Shown here piece after piece: positions 48,997 to 64,000 of a DNA stretch of 64,000 bases; position 1 is the stretch's first letter, and each line of letters begins with the position of its first letter. The stretch is taken from assembly GCA_010015675.1 (NCBI GenBank), contig ML977011.1:153237-217236 (forward strand), written 5' to 3'. The stretch is from Byssothecium circinans (Eukaryota; Ascomycota; Dothideomycetes; Pleosporales; Massarinaceae). Under the pieces are notes generated by a model. That model ran no database searches. It saw only the letters and a program-made list of their open reading frames with translations, and had not been told where the DNA came from. Both the position numbers and the translations under genes were made by a program.

Positions 48997-50032
48997 ATTA
49001 GTCTCTCTCCTTATCTCGTCATCTTACTAAATATCTTACTAGCGATATTTCCCACTTTTCCTACGTCTACATTCTCATTCTTTAAACTAGTAACAGTCAT
49101 GATGTGGAATTCGTTTTTCACTTTTTCAAATTTTCGAGGCTTGACAAGAATATGAAGATATCGAGACGGGTCGCGACATCTTATTAACACCTCTAGTGGG
49201 GCAAAGTATGTCATCCAAGCCACCGTTTTGGCATTTAACATCCTTGATCCGGGTTGGCGCTAACCGCATCTAGTAATACTTGAGAGGCTGTCTTACGTAG
49301 ACGTATGGAGGCGCAGTACATTCACGTCACGGACGCTGTTAATGAGAGGGGAGAATTAGCGTACATTTTGATATTGCATGCAATGGTTAGTATATGTTTC
49401 AAGGCGTTATGTATAGTGGGGAAGTTTCCGCGCAAAGGATTTGTGGCGGTGACTTTTTGGCACCCACGCACCTCATTTGGGAACATGGTGGAGAATTGAT
49501 TCCAGGAATTTATAACAAACTTGTTTAGAAGGAGCTACAGTATTTAGTTTCTTGACGTTCCAAGTAGGGATGTCCTTCTCTGCATTATTCGTTATCGTAT
49601 TATAACAGCGCGGTCTCGAAGGCCTAGGGTTCCTCGTTTTAACATCCCGCTTGGATATCTTCAGGAACGTCACACATCACCTTTCGTACATGAATCGCGG
49701 TGCTTTTTAGGTTTCTCCCCAACAACAATCCCACTTTCTCTCATGCATCTCAATGGAACCAAATTGGTGCTAATGATAATGGGCAGTGCGAAAGAGAGAC
49801 TTGCCATAAGGTGGCGTGACGTGCGTGGGTTGCGCCGGATCCGGAGGTACCATAGGCAGGGTCGTTGAGGGGTAACTGTTGGTGTGATGAGACTTAAGCG
49901 CAGTCAATAGTGTAAGTATGTATTAACAGATATAAAGACGAGAGAAATACAACAAATCTAATCAAATATTTTATGAAGCCCAAACTGCACTACCTCATTC
50001 CCCATCATCACACTCTACCACCATAGCTATAG
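48997..50032. other. 1.0-kb intergenic region
   Basis: The region holds the promoter of the Vps13-like gene and the 3' side of the tannase gene. Short ORFs (49011-49241, 49305-49499) have no domain. Nothing is supported. Confidence 0.5.
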
Positions 50033-51780
50033 CTAAACATCCCGACACCCCCAACTCCTGACCTCCCCCGGATCTCCTCCCACATAAGTATTCCGAGAGG
50101 GATACTTACAATGCCTCCTTTTAAAACTCACACCCTTGGCAGCATCATCCTCCACAAACTTCGTCCCCGTGATCCCCTCCGGCGCCTTCCCTTTCTCCAC
50201 CCAGTCCACAATTGCCGCCAATACGTTCTCCTCCGCCTCAAATGGTATTCCAGCAGCTGAACCACTACCACCTTGTCCAAACACCCAAGCTCCAGGTCCA
50301 GCATTGCAATGGAACATCCCCGAGATCCTAAAGAAGCGGTAGAAATCATCAAGTTCACTCGGCGTCTTAGACATCCCGCGTCTAAGATGGTCGTAGAACC
50401 GTATACCTTGAAAAGAAGTAATCTGCTGGTCCTGCAAGCCGTGGTACGCTATCGTTTTTCCACCTGCGTTGGCAAAAGGCGCGAGTGTGTCAGGAAATGT
50501 GCGGATCCCAGAGGGATTGATAGCATCAGCCAGCATGGCAGTTGACAGATTGAAAGAATATATATCCTATGTCGAATCGTTGAGCAGAACATAACGGTAC
50601 CAGTCTTGTGACAGCTGCCATGGAAGGCCGTTGAAGAGGCCGGTGTTTGCTTTGAGTTCGTTACCGTATTGCATTGCCGGGTAGATGAGCTTGTCGTCAG
50701 TGCCATAGAGAGGACTATGAATTTTGTTCACGACGGCGATTTGCGCTGGTGTGAGACATGAAGAAGTATTCTGCACCCCATAGATAGGAGGGGAGGGGCA
50801 CAGGAGAGTTTCGGGCTTGAAGTTGCATAGTGTGGGGTCTTCGATGATGCCGTCTTGCACGCCATCGACGGTGTCGCATTGGCGGAGGACTTCGTCGTGT
50901 ATCATAACCCATTTTTTCGCGTCGATAAAATCTGAAGATGTGTTCTTGCCGGTTATGGGGTAGAAGCTCGCGCGCCAGGCGTACAGGTTATTGAAATCTG
51001 AGGCTGGGCTACCGGCGATTATACCGTCGAAGTCGTTAGGATACCTGTCTGCGGCGCCGATGCCTTGGCGGCCGCCGAGTGAGCAGCCAATAAAGTACGA
51101 CTTTTTATAGGTTTGGTTATAGAATAGTTTGGACAGACTTTTGGCTTGGACGATGGAGGTATGTAGGCTGTGCGACTTGTCAGTGATTTTGTAACTAATC
51201 AGCTGGTTTAGAAGAGGAGAGCAAGAAGAGGGAGATGTACGAGCGGTACGCGTAGTCAATAATCACATCGGGATTATTCAAAAACGCATTTCCAGATGTT
51301 CCATTATGCCCGTTATTCGCAGCGACGGTGACGAAACCGTGTTCCGTACCGTAGGCGAGGTTTTCATATGGGATACCTACTCCAGTGTATATCTACGACT
51401 CGATTTCCAAAGCAATTATAAAGCGAGTTAGACGATAACTTACATCCATCTATTCCCCCATTGCTCGCAGTCAATATACGACCTCCTTCCCACTGCTCAG
51501 GTATCCACAACTCCATGGTAACACTCGACCGATTGCTAGTCGGTACACTCAACGCAACACGACAAACGTTCGCTGCTGCGACTTGAAAAGGTCGATTGCA
51601 AGACCTGTCATTATCCTCCAGACTTATATTCGTCCCTTTGGTCACGTATTCACGGACTGTAAGTGTGGCGTTCGAGATAGTCGTTTGGGGCGCGAAGCCA
51701 AGACATCGTGACTGAAACTCCTCAATGCCTCGAGCGAAGTGTAGGAAGACCGTTGACACGAATAGACATGGGAGCCTCAT
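50033..51780 (-). pseudogene. Tannase/feruloyl esterase with one in-frame stop codon
   Basis: Exons, minus strand: 51780-51444, 51376-51241 and 51167-50033, 535 codons. A signal peptide (MRLPCLFVSTVFLHFARG) is present. Family marks are IPEQWEGGRILTASNGG, AANNGHNGTSGNAF, the nucleophile segment YFIGCSLGGRQGIGAADRYP, IIAGSPASDFNN, the Ca-site-like cysteine pair in the middle (CDTVDGVQDGIIEDP, CNF), HGLQDQQITSFQGI with the catalytic Asp, MFHCNAGPGAWVFGQ with the catalytic His, and the closing CKYP, VGGDP, WGC. These enzymes cleave gallate or hydroxycinnamate esters outside the cell. After LLNDST the frame meets TAG at 50567-50569 and then continues intact to the natural stop. It removes the Asp/His part of the triad. 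So the copy is inactive unless the stop is read through or spliced. The rest is undamaged, so the lesion looks recent. Confidence 0.85.
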
Positions 51781-52202
51781 ATTCGAAGTCACTTGGTGAT
51801 GTAATTATTGTGTAAAAGCGATGCTTGGGAGTATTTAAGCTTTCAACGACTGCATGCAAGGCAATGTACATACCCCGCGTTTTACGGGAAGAGGGGGATG
51901 TTTCTCGCCAGAACTTTATCCAGTCTCCCGATATCTTTTATCCGACTATCGGATCGTCGTGTTTCCGGTTTAAAAATGTCGAAAACCGTCTTGTAAGCCA
52001 ATGGGAAAGCAGATCGTGAAGGATGAGCTCGTGGTTGATTGGATTTGTTTCCCTCGAGGTTGTGGACTACCTAGTGTCCACAATGAGATTAAAATAAAAT
52101 AAAAACGGAAGTAGCTATTAAAAAAAATAGTTTCTATAGCCCTACTATAGTTTTGACGGGCGTCTTAACGCGGGATTGCTAAAGAGTTTAGACTAGACAT
52201 GG
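51781..52202. other. Tannase upstream region
   Basis: Contains the tannase promoter and an AT-rich stretch near 52085-52150. No gene is seen. Confidence 0.5.
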
Positions 52203-52930
52203 TCACGACTCCGCCGGTTTGCCGTGTAGCCTCATGTCAGCCCATATAGCCATTCCTCCTATAACCACCGCCTCCTCAAGAAGAGTAACCACCTCATCCG
52301 GCCTGCTCAACATAGCAGAATGCCCAGCATCCATTTTATTAACTGTAGCCCCTGCCATTCGTGCGAACATTTCCTGCACGGGCGGTGGGACCGCATTGTC
52401 TCTCGTGCTCAACGTACGGGCATGTACATCGGGTCATGGCCGTGTCCTTAACTGCGATACTCTGGGAGATCACCTTTGCAGCCCAGGATGCTGCTTCGTC
52501 CGCAGGGAGGTCGTTATACATAGTCGCAAGAGGATCGCGCATCTTGGAGCGGCCATCCCAATGGTCCTACGGCCGTTGTGACGGATTTTCCCATAGGCAT
52601 GACATTGTAGAAAAAGTGCGCTACACCGCCCGACCCGCCACGCGCCTTGCGACTCTTAAGCACAAGGTCCTCAGGCACGGACTCGGCGCCTACAAGCCCA
52701 CCGTACGAATGCATGACCACAAAGATCGTTTTGTCCTCTTCGACAAGCTTCCGGATGGCGGGCTTCGACTACATTGACATCGTCGGTCGGGGTTTTCTTG
52801 GTAAAGCCAGGATCGCCTTGGCCTGTCAGCGAGGGGTAGGACGGCTGCACGACTTGGAACGTGCCTTGTAGGAGAACGATAGTGGGCTTGTTTGATAAGG
52901 CTATTGCGAAGGCGGAGGTGTCAAGGTAAT
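52203..52930 (-). pseudogene. Frameshifted alpha/beta-hydrolase relic
   Basis: Pieces of one alpha/beta-hydrolase lie in order on the minus strand but in different frames: KPTIVLLQGTF and VVQPSYPSLTG (near 52880-52815), the nucleophile elbow FVVMHSYGGLVGAES (near 52725-52680), DPLATMYNDLPADEAASW (near 52535-52480), and MDAGHSAMLSRPDEVVTLLE with the catalytic His (near 52335-52275). At least two or three frameshifts separate them, one looking like an extra C near 52765. About 20 residues seem missing after QGTF. No intron model joins all pieces. The parent family includes small esterases and salicylate-esterase-like proteins. The stop at 52203 may be the original end. The N-terminal limit is uncertain. 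Confidence 0.72.
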
Positions 52931-53408
52931 GCGTGCGGTTGTCAATTGAGCTTTGCCGGGTCCCAAGCTCCAAAGGAATTGAGCCAAGGTGCAAGTGAGT
53001 GTGGATGTGTCGATATTGGATATCCAAGCTGACTCGGTTTAAACAGCATGATAGCCAGTACGCGTGATAAGCAGGGGAAGTCTGCATGCGGCACGGTTGG
53101 AAGGCGCAGCCTTGACCTTGTTGCAAGCTGACTTTATCTACTTCTTAACTCTAGTCTTCCATACTTATCTAGTAATCACTGTCTCAAGATAATTGCTAAA
53201 GTTTGGAGATACAATAAGCTAAGCTTGGCCTCGTTAGAAGGGGCTGAGCGACGCAAAGGCATGGTCTCGGGAAAGAAGCGCTTTGACAAGCCTCCTTACG
53301 GCTTCCTACATACCGTAAAGACTGGTTTAGAGGCCTACCTAGGTTAGACGCCCAGGCTTAGATAGACACTAAGTCCTCTTTGGAACATTTTGACCTCATT
53401 CTCTCCAC
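52931..53408. other. Intergenic region
   Basis: Lies between the hydrolase relic and the JEN-like gene end. A 46-codon open frame on the plus strand ends at about 53346 with no recognisable domain. Nothing else is seen. Confidence 0.45.
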
Positions 53409-55038
53409 TCACGCCCTCCCAACATCCTCCCTTCCCCCAACCGTCACCTTCTCCACATCACTCACTCTATGCCCCCCACCAAGCCCCTCCACCTTCTCAC
53501 CATACTCCACGCCCGTCGCCTCCGCCATATCAGCATCCGCATGCGCCGACAAATCCCTACCCCTATACTCCGGCCCCACAAAGGTCAATAAAATGACATA
53601 AGCATACACGCACCCCATAAAGATACAAATGACAGTCCCGTACTCATACCGCGCTGTTCTGCCCTTGGGCGGCAACGGGAAGCGTTCCCCGATCGTCGAT
53701 TCGATGGTACTAGAAGCAGACGAAACGAGATTACCGAGCTGATACGATGTACCGACGACAAAGGTACGGAATGACCCGGGGGAGAGCTCCATGAGATGAA
53801 TGGGGATCACGCCCCAGGCGCCTTGGACGCAGAATTGCTCGAAGAAGGCGGCGGCCATGATACGTTCGTTTGAGACGAAGGTGTAGGGGTATAGTAACGC
53901 GCCGCCGATTATAGAGATGATAATGATGGAGAAGCGGCGCCCGAAGATGGAGGAACAGTATCCTATTGCCGTGCCTCCGGCGATGGCGCCGAGGTTTGCG
54001 ACGACTTGTGTGACTGTTACTGCGTTGGGACTGAAGTTGTATTGGTTTGTTAGCATCGTTGGGTATAAGTCCTGGGAGCCGTGGGACATGAAGTTGAAGC
54101 CCGCCATGAGAAGGACTAAGTAGACGAGTAGGAGCCAGTGGCGTTTTAGCGCTACTTTGCCTTCTTGCATGAAGACTTTTGCGGCGTTGGGGGTGGATTC
54201 GCGGATCCGTTGACGTTCTTGGTAGGCTTGGGTTTCGGGGAGGCAGAGGCGGAAGAGGATGATAAGGACCGGGGGGCCGGCGCCAAACCAGAAGAGGGGC
54301 CGCCATTCGTGGCCCACGGTGTTGACGAAGGCGCGAGCGAAGACGGTGGCGAGAAGGTAGCCGAAGGCGTAGCCTTGTTGGAGCATGCCGGAGAGGATGC
54401 CGCGGGCTTCTTCGGGGCAGTCTTCGAGGGCTGTGGTTTCTTGTTAGCTTTTAGTTGGATGAGTTCTTCCGTCTCGTCTCACTCATCACTCTGCCACACA
54501 GATGACCGCAGATTTAAAGGGAAAACATACCAGTCGCAGCAGCATTCCCATACAACCCGCCCATAGCAATCCCAAACAGTGCCCTAACACCCAAGAACTG
54601 CTCATACGTATCCACAAACCCCGTTCCCAACTCCAGCACAATGAAAAGCACATTATTAATGATAAACGGCCACTTGCGTCCCCATCGATCGGCCGCAAGT
54701 CCAAAAATGATGGCTCCCACACTTCTCAACATCAGCACCAGTGTAATGCCCCATGTGATGTCTTTTGTCGTCTTGCCAAATGTCTCCGCAAGAGGCTCAA
54801 CTGTCAAGGAGACAGTGAAGAAGTCGAAGGCATCCCAGGTCCAGGCGAAGAAAGCAACGAGGAAAAACAGCCATTGCTGGAGGTGGAGAAGAGCGAGGAG
54901 ACGGATTGGGTTGGAGACTTTGGCCATGGGGGGTTTGAGGGTTGGAATGCGCGTCTTGATGTAGCGACCTATGGAAGGGTGATCACTTGGAGTGTCGTAT
55001 ATGCCGCGCGCGTTGTGCGAATCGTACGTATCGGCCAT
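53409..55038 (-). CDS. JEN-type monocarboxylate/H+ symporter (MFS)
   Basis: Exons, minus strand: 55038-54531 and 54430-53409, giving 509 residues. Twelve hydrophobic spans are visible. The start MADTYDSHNARGIYDTPSDH is followed by WLFFLVAFFAWTWDAFDFFT. The JEN signature, N-x2-[ST]-H-x2-[ST]-Q-D-x3-T, is exact as NFMSHGSQDLYPT. Other marks are RSVGAIIFGLAADRWGRKWP and LFGIAMGGLYGNAAAT, with ALEDCPEEARGILSGMLQQG after the 100-nt intron. Jen1-type carriers take up lactate, pyruvate or (Jen2) dicarboxylates with a proton and are usually repressed by glucose. Which acid this one prefers cannot be told from the sequence. It lies beside a broken esterase gene and a broken tannase gene, whose aromatic-acid products are not established JEN substrates. 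Confidence 0.93.
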
Positions 55039-56892
55039 GGTGTGCTTTTGGTGGTCGAGACGACCGCAAACACTGGATCGTTCGCGGGGGGGGGATTGGA
55101 AAGGTTGACAGGAAAGCGACAAGGCGCGAAGTCCTCGCGAAGCTGGTAGGAGGGGATCAGAAATGAGTCCAAGTGTGAAGATGGTCAGAATCTGCAATGA
55201 TCCGAAAGCTTCCCCCAAAAGAGGACAAACCAAGATCTCACAAGAGAGCGCAAGACAGAAGATCTCATGACCACTCTCCTCGCATCAGCAGCGGCGCACT
55301 CTTTAAACGAACCGCGCACTTCCTCCCGGCCGCCATCCACCCCATCGCACCCACCCACCGCCCCAATCGTTTCACCCGATCACCACCCACCACCCCCAGC
55401 CATGCGAACAACCCCGCAGCAAATTCACACCTCCCACCAATCACTTCCCTAGATCTTCACGACACCGGCATCCACTTGGCATGGGCGACAGGCAACTGAC
55501 ATGCACCAAGGACCAGGATACTGATCCCTCCATGCAACTAAGACGATTAAGACTCCTTGGCAGGCTGTCAAGCCGGGCCTTGGGTGCAAATAAGCAGTGT
55601 TACGAGCCATGGCGCGTGAGCGCCGAAAGGCTTGTCTGGTGTGCCGACCATGTCATGGTAACGTCCTTGGTACAGCATCGCTCTCCCGCGGCCATGTCAA
55701 AGAATATCTCACGCCTTTCCGGAAGGCTTGCAGGAAGGTGAAACTGCGAACAATAAACCGGCGCTGACGGTGATGAAAGAGGGAGTTCCCGCTAATTTAT
55801 CGTTCAATGTTGTTGGGCACAGGTGCGCGATGACAGCATGTGACATGTGTGTCGATGCCGTCGATCGTCGGATGCCGGGTGCTGAGTGACAAAGCGTGCG
55901 GTTACACCTTAGCTGCTGCACCAGCGGCGACCCATTATTGGATTCTATTCTATCGCCTAGATCCTCGCCTACATTATCATTATTGCATGAAATTCGAACA
56001 CACGGCCGCGGCCACACATCTGTTGCCGTCGCACAATACTGATGTCGTTCCTAGTTTCTACTCCGGATCCGCGCCCATGCTAGCTTTTCTCCACACATGC
56101 ATTAAAACTCCAGGGTGAAGATGTCAAATCTGAGTCCGAGATTTGCGGTCCCCCACAGTCACCCCGCCAGTGCACCATCCCGTCTCATCTTACCTGTGCC
56201 CTCGCTCGAAACATGCTCGCCGATCAAAGCTGCACATTGCTTGATAAGAAGCGTGAAGGTTCCTGCGATGGATGTTACCATCTATAGAAATTGACTGTCC
56301 AGAATCTACCTGGATCTAGTATGGTACCGGCCGAGCCTCGTGTTATGAGGGCACTCGCGGCGTTGTGAAAGCCAGCAGTAGTACCAATCCCGGGTTAATC
56401 CCCGTCAGAACTCTGGCAGAGCTTAGACAAACTACTTGAGTAGAAAAGCTACTTTTTCTTCTTCGATTTCTCCTTATCTACGTTAGTGCCGACATCCTCT
56501 CTGCTCTAGGAGAGGGGAAAGGTGCGGACATCTGTGGGAGATGTAAAAGATGGTATCCAAATCGTCCGCGAAGAGGGGAGAGCTAGGATCTAGAGATTAA
56601 GTCAAGCCAAGTTTGAATTTGTATTCAAAGTATGTGCGAACGAGATGATGGAAAGGCTGAGTGTACGGTTGATAGATATACTGTGGGCCAAGTTCCGTCA
56701 CTCTACGAGGTGAGTGCGGGCTAACTGAACAACGAATAACAGCAACCATCCGACTGTTGACACACTGCTTCGCTATGCTAAGTTACAACTCCCACATCAT
56801 GCCAGATAAACACACGCGCTACCTCTAAAACATCCTTGACCAAACCAAGGAGCAATGATCAAGGTCAAGCTCTCCCCACAACCACAGCCCCC
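55039..56892. other. 1.85-kb intergenic region
   Basis: The region holds the JEN-like promoter and the 3' UTR of the SulP gene. A G-rich run at 55085-55093 and other GGGG-type motifs lie just upstream of the JEN start. ORFs such as 55197-55499 have no domain and overlap shadows. Nothing more is supported. Confidence 0.5.
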
Positions 56893-61164
<4,272 letters not shown>

Positions 61165-61849
61165 AAGTTCACGTTCTATACCATTCATAGGCAGACAAAA
61201 GGCGTTAAAGGAGCGAATTATGCATTGTGTCTTTGTTGGAGAGCCGCCTTTCATATGCTGCCGTTTTTGTCCCTGCTCACCTTGAATCGGTTTACACATT
61301 GTTGATTGAGCGCATGTGTACACTATCAGATCACAGCCTGACGGGTCGTTCCATGTCTGCGCAATCGGCTTTCGACCCCCCGTGTTTCAGACCACTATGC
61401 GTCAATGCGAACACCAACCTTTGCACCACTGAACCATCACACGAACAACAGGCTAAATGCAAGCCCTCAGAAATCAGGAACTGTGCGTGGCTCACATTGC
61501 TGACAATGGTATCGTGCGGAACTACAACTCATGCTATACCCTTATTGAGCACCAATCGTTCTTCCCTTTCCAACGAATAGCCGATCGCTTTGTGCTCTAG
61601 CAGACGATTTGGAAGATCAGAACGCATAGCATCGTCCCGACAAGCAACTGAACTGCCGTTAGCCAACAGCAGCCTACATGCACGACTCAAAATCGGCATA
61701 CTTAGCCTTGCAGCGCCCCAGATCCTTCTGGTCGAGGGTTTGGGGCTTGCCATGTCGTTGACCGTCATTCGCTTGTCTTGATTATCTTCTAACTACACTC
61801 TTTATAATTATTTATCTCTTTAATTTGCTCCTTCAGTTTCGTTCTTGCC
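61165..61849. other. Intergenic region upstream of the GH5 gene
   Basis: The region holds the LYS1 3' UTR and the GH5 promoter. The ORFs at 61227-61580 and 61529-61768 show no domain. Nothing else is supported. Confidence 0.5.
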
Positions 61850-63120
61850 ATGAAGTTGTTGGGCACGGTGAGCTGGGTTCTCACCAGCGCGTTGGTGGTG
61901 AGGTGCGGAGCCGAGATCGTATACGCGGGTGTCAACTCTGGTCAGTACTGACTTTGTTTAAGCTGAGAAGTGTAACCTGCTGATAACATGACCTACTAGC
62001 GGGAGGAGAATTCGCTCAGCAGAACCTACCGGGTGCTTTTGGGATCGATTACCTGTTCATCAACGAATCAGCGATCGACTTCTTCCTGAATTCAGAAGTC
62101 AACACTATCCGAATACCATTCCTTCTTGTCCGCCATATTCAGTCCTTTTCCTGAAAGCTAGATTTTCTGACACTACTCCAGGAGCGCATGTGCCCCCTAG
62201 AAACCGGCCTAGGCGCAACCTTCAACGAAACCTACTTCACCGAATTTCAGACCGCAGTGACCTACATCACCGGCCAAGGCGGCTACGCCGTCCTTGATGC
62301 TCACAACTACATGCGCTACAACGACCCATCTTCTCAACCGCAGTCAGGCTCCATCATCGGCAACACTTCCGACCCCAAAGCCGCCTCCACCACCGCACTA
62401 GCAGCTTTCTGGGGCGAGCTCTCAAAACGTTTCATGACGAACCCAAACGTCATCTTTGGCATAATGAACGAACCACACGACATGCCCACGCAACTCGTTC
62501 TGGCGAACGACCAAGCCATGATCAACAGCATCAGGACCGCCGGAGCCCAACAACTGATCCTCGTCCCCGGTAACGGCTTCACAGGCGCGCAACGCTGGCT
62601 CAACACAACATGTTCCCAAAACTGCACTCCCAATGCCGAAATCCTAACCGCGATCCAAGACCCCATGAACAACTTCGCCTTCGACATGCATCTCTACTTC
62701 GACAACGACACCTCAGGCACCCACGAAGAATGCACCCTCGCGGCCCCCACAAACCTCCTCCCCGTAACATCCTGGCTGCGCGAAAACAATTACACGGCCT
62801 TCCTCTCCGAGTTCGGCGCCGGCGCTAATCCCACGTGCTTTCGCACGCTAAACGATACGCTGAATTTTATGGAGAGTAATCGCGAGTTTATCGGGTGGAC
62901 GTATTGGGCTGCGGGGCCCCTTTGGGGAGATTACTTTTTGAGCGTTGAGCCGGGCGTGGGGGTTCAGAGTAATTCGACGTGGCCGAGGGTATTGGAGCCT
63001 CATGTTAAGAGCTATGGGCCGATGCAGAGGTGTGGGGTCAGTTCAAGTCAGAGAGGGGGGGTTTTGGAGGGCGTTGAGAGGGTGCTTGAGGGGTGTTTGG
63101 GGTTGAGGTTGCCAGGGTAA
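61850..63120 (+). CDS. Secreted GH5 endo-beta-1,4-glucanase
   Basis: Exons 61850-61940, 62000-62127 and 62182-63120 give 385 residues. A signal peptide (MKLLGTVSWVLTSALVVRCG) precedes the GH5 domain: YAGVNSAGGEF, GIDYLFINESAIDFF, VNTIRIPFLLERM, GYAVLDAHNYMRY and FWGELSKRFMTNPNVIFGIM. The acid/base Glu sits in MNEPHDMP, LILVPGNGFTGAQRW follows, then FDMHLYFDND, and the nucleophile Glu lies in AFLSEFGAG, followed by GWTYWAAGPLWGDYF. Both catalytic glutamates and the His/Tyr ring are present. The match is to the fungal subfamily 5 endoglucanases that attack cellulose. No cellulose-binding module is seen. The second intron begins GTCCGC, an unusual but GT-type donor; it is the only one joining FLL to ERM. 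Confidence 0.93.
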
Positions 63121-64000
63121 TAGGGGAGAGTGGAGGAGGGCGATGTTGGGGATGTGTTGGGTTCCTAGGTAAAGGTCGAGCAAGGAGGGGAATTTGAGGA
63201 GAGGGAAGTGGAGTCGACATGGAGACTTTTATGTATGGAGAGTAGGCACTATTTCTCATTCTTTTCTATTCTCTTCATGCATCCACCTATCTTCTCATGT
63301 GTTGACCAAATCCCCCCTACCCAACTTACTACACCCCTAAAATCTGCACCTCTCCTACCAAACACATCATTAAAACTTACAAAAGTCCCATTAGCACAGC
63401 ACCCCGGGCTCGCCGCATCGCAGCCATTCTCATTACAATTCCACACAATCATTATCAGCACACACTTCTCTTCCTTATACCCTCACCCCTCTATCATTCC
63501 CCCATTCCCCCGCTTTCCCTCGCCTCCCCCACCACCTTGAGAATAAAACATACGCATTGACACGACTCTATTAGCACATCGCGCCAGCCCCACGCATAAA
63601 CTTTACAGCCAAAGTCGCGCATTTAGAGGATAACGAGTAGCATCATAGTGGAGGGGGGTTGCTGTTGCGTAAGGGGGGTAGTAGGGATATGTATTATGAT
63701 ATAGTAAAGTAAGTGGTACTATATCAGGTTAATTGGTTAAGGGATGTTAGGGAGATAGAGTTTAGCAGCGTAATAGAAGAGGGGAATATAGAATAACGTA
63801 TTCCACCATCGAGCGCGCCAAAATTCCTTGGCAAGGAAAATCAAAGATTCAACCTTTAATAACAATTTAAATACTAAAGCTATATAGCTAAAATTTTAAT
63901 AACAGATAACGTAAAGCACCATCGAACCGCGCACACCATCGAACCGCGCAGAATTCCTTGGCAACACCAACTCACTCAACTTCATCGTCATTATCGTCCG
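63121..64000. other. Gene-free 3' end of the window, turning AT-rich
   Basis: No coding feature is seen. The base composition shifts towards AT after about 63590, and the last 200 bases hold a short direct repeat, listed separately. A repeat or RIP-affected block may begin here. Confidence 0.5.
63804..63964. repeat. Imperfect direct repeats at the window end
   Basis: The string CACCATCGA-CCGCGC (or GCGCGC) occurs at 63804, 63917 and 63934. The first and third copies continue into AATTCCTTGGCAA. Between them lies an AT-rich 80-nt stretch with the palindrome AGCTATATAGCT. This could be the edge of a transposon or of a satellite-like array. Confidence 0.7.

Noticed and set aside
50567..50597. 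Explaining the tannase stop by a small intron ending at its TAG.
   Set aside because: The nearest GT would give an intron of about 31 nt, too short, and would delete residues that look conserved (YVLLNDST).
53200..53346. Short plus-strand frame ending KTGLEAYLG considered as a transposase tail.
   Set aside because: Too short and without a recognisable motif.

Overview
The window is nuclear DNA from a filamentous ascomycete (Pezizomycotina). The genes are dense, with one to four introns of mostly 48-70 nt and GCTAAC-like branch sites. The gene set is fungal: Mia40, Fis1, Spc24, Rsc8/Swi3, a TOK-type K+ channel, LYS1 of the alpha-aminoadipate lysine pathway, Thi4, GH71 and JEN. The mix suggests a plant-associated Dothideomycete, perhaps Pleosporales; that placement is inference. 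CDS coordinates span start codon to stop codon, with exons listed in the evidence. All exon joins were made by eye and checked for frame. About 23 loci are supported: 20 complete genes, one gene cut by the window edge, and two broken genes; one further weak ORF is listed at low confidence. || 0-16 kb, housekeeping core: the 3' end of thiazole synthase THI4; a LIM-LIM-RhoGAP regulator; an OM14-like mitochondrial outer-membrane protein whose frame is restored only by a 2-nt exon; MIA40 of the intermembrane-space import pathway; a Swi3/Rsc8 chromatin-remodeller subunit; and, head to head with it, the ETF alpha subunit. Four of these are organellar or nuclear maintenance proteins with no shared pathway. 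|| 16-22 kb: a 117-bp near-perfect inverted repeat (MITE-like), a two-pore TOK potassium channel, then a 2.4-kb gene-poor stretch of degenerate direct repeats. || 22-40 kb: a 1346-aa coiled-coil protein with internal tandem repeats, a RING-H2 ubiquitin ligase, the divergent pair FIS1/SPC24, a 1530-aa GYF-domain protein, and a lineage-type Gly/Tyr/Arg-rich protein with an acidic tail. || 40-64 kb, more accessory: a GlcG/HbpS-like protein, a secreted GH71 alpha-1,3-glucanase, a stand-alone copy of the Vps13-like module found in fungal sterol glucosyltransferases, a tannase/feruloyl esterase with one in-frame stop, a frameshifted alpha/beta-hydrolase pseudogene, a JEN-type monocarboxylate transporter, a SulP/STAS transporter divergent from LYS1, and a secreted GH5 endoglucanase. 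The secreted hydrolases and the carboxylate transporter fit growth on plant or fungal wall polymers, but nothing shows a co-regulated cluster. No CRISPR array, rRNA, convincing tRNA, secondary-metabolite cluster or viral gene was seen.
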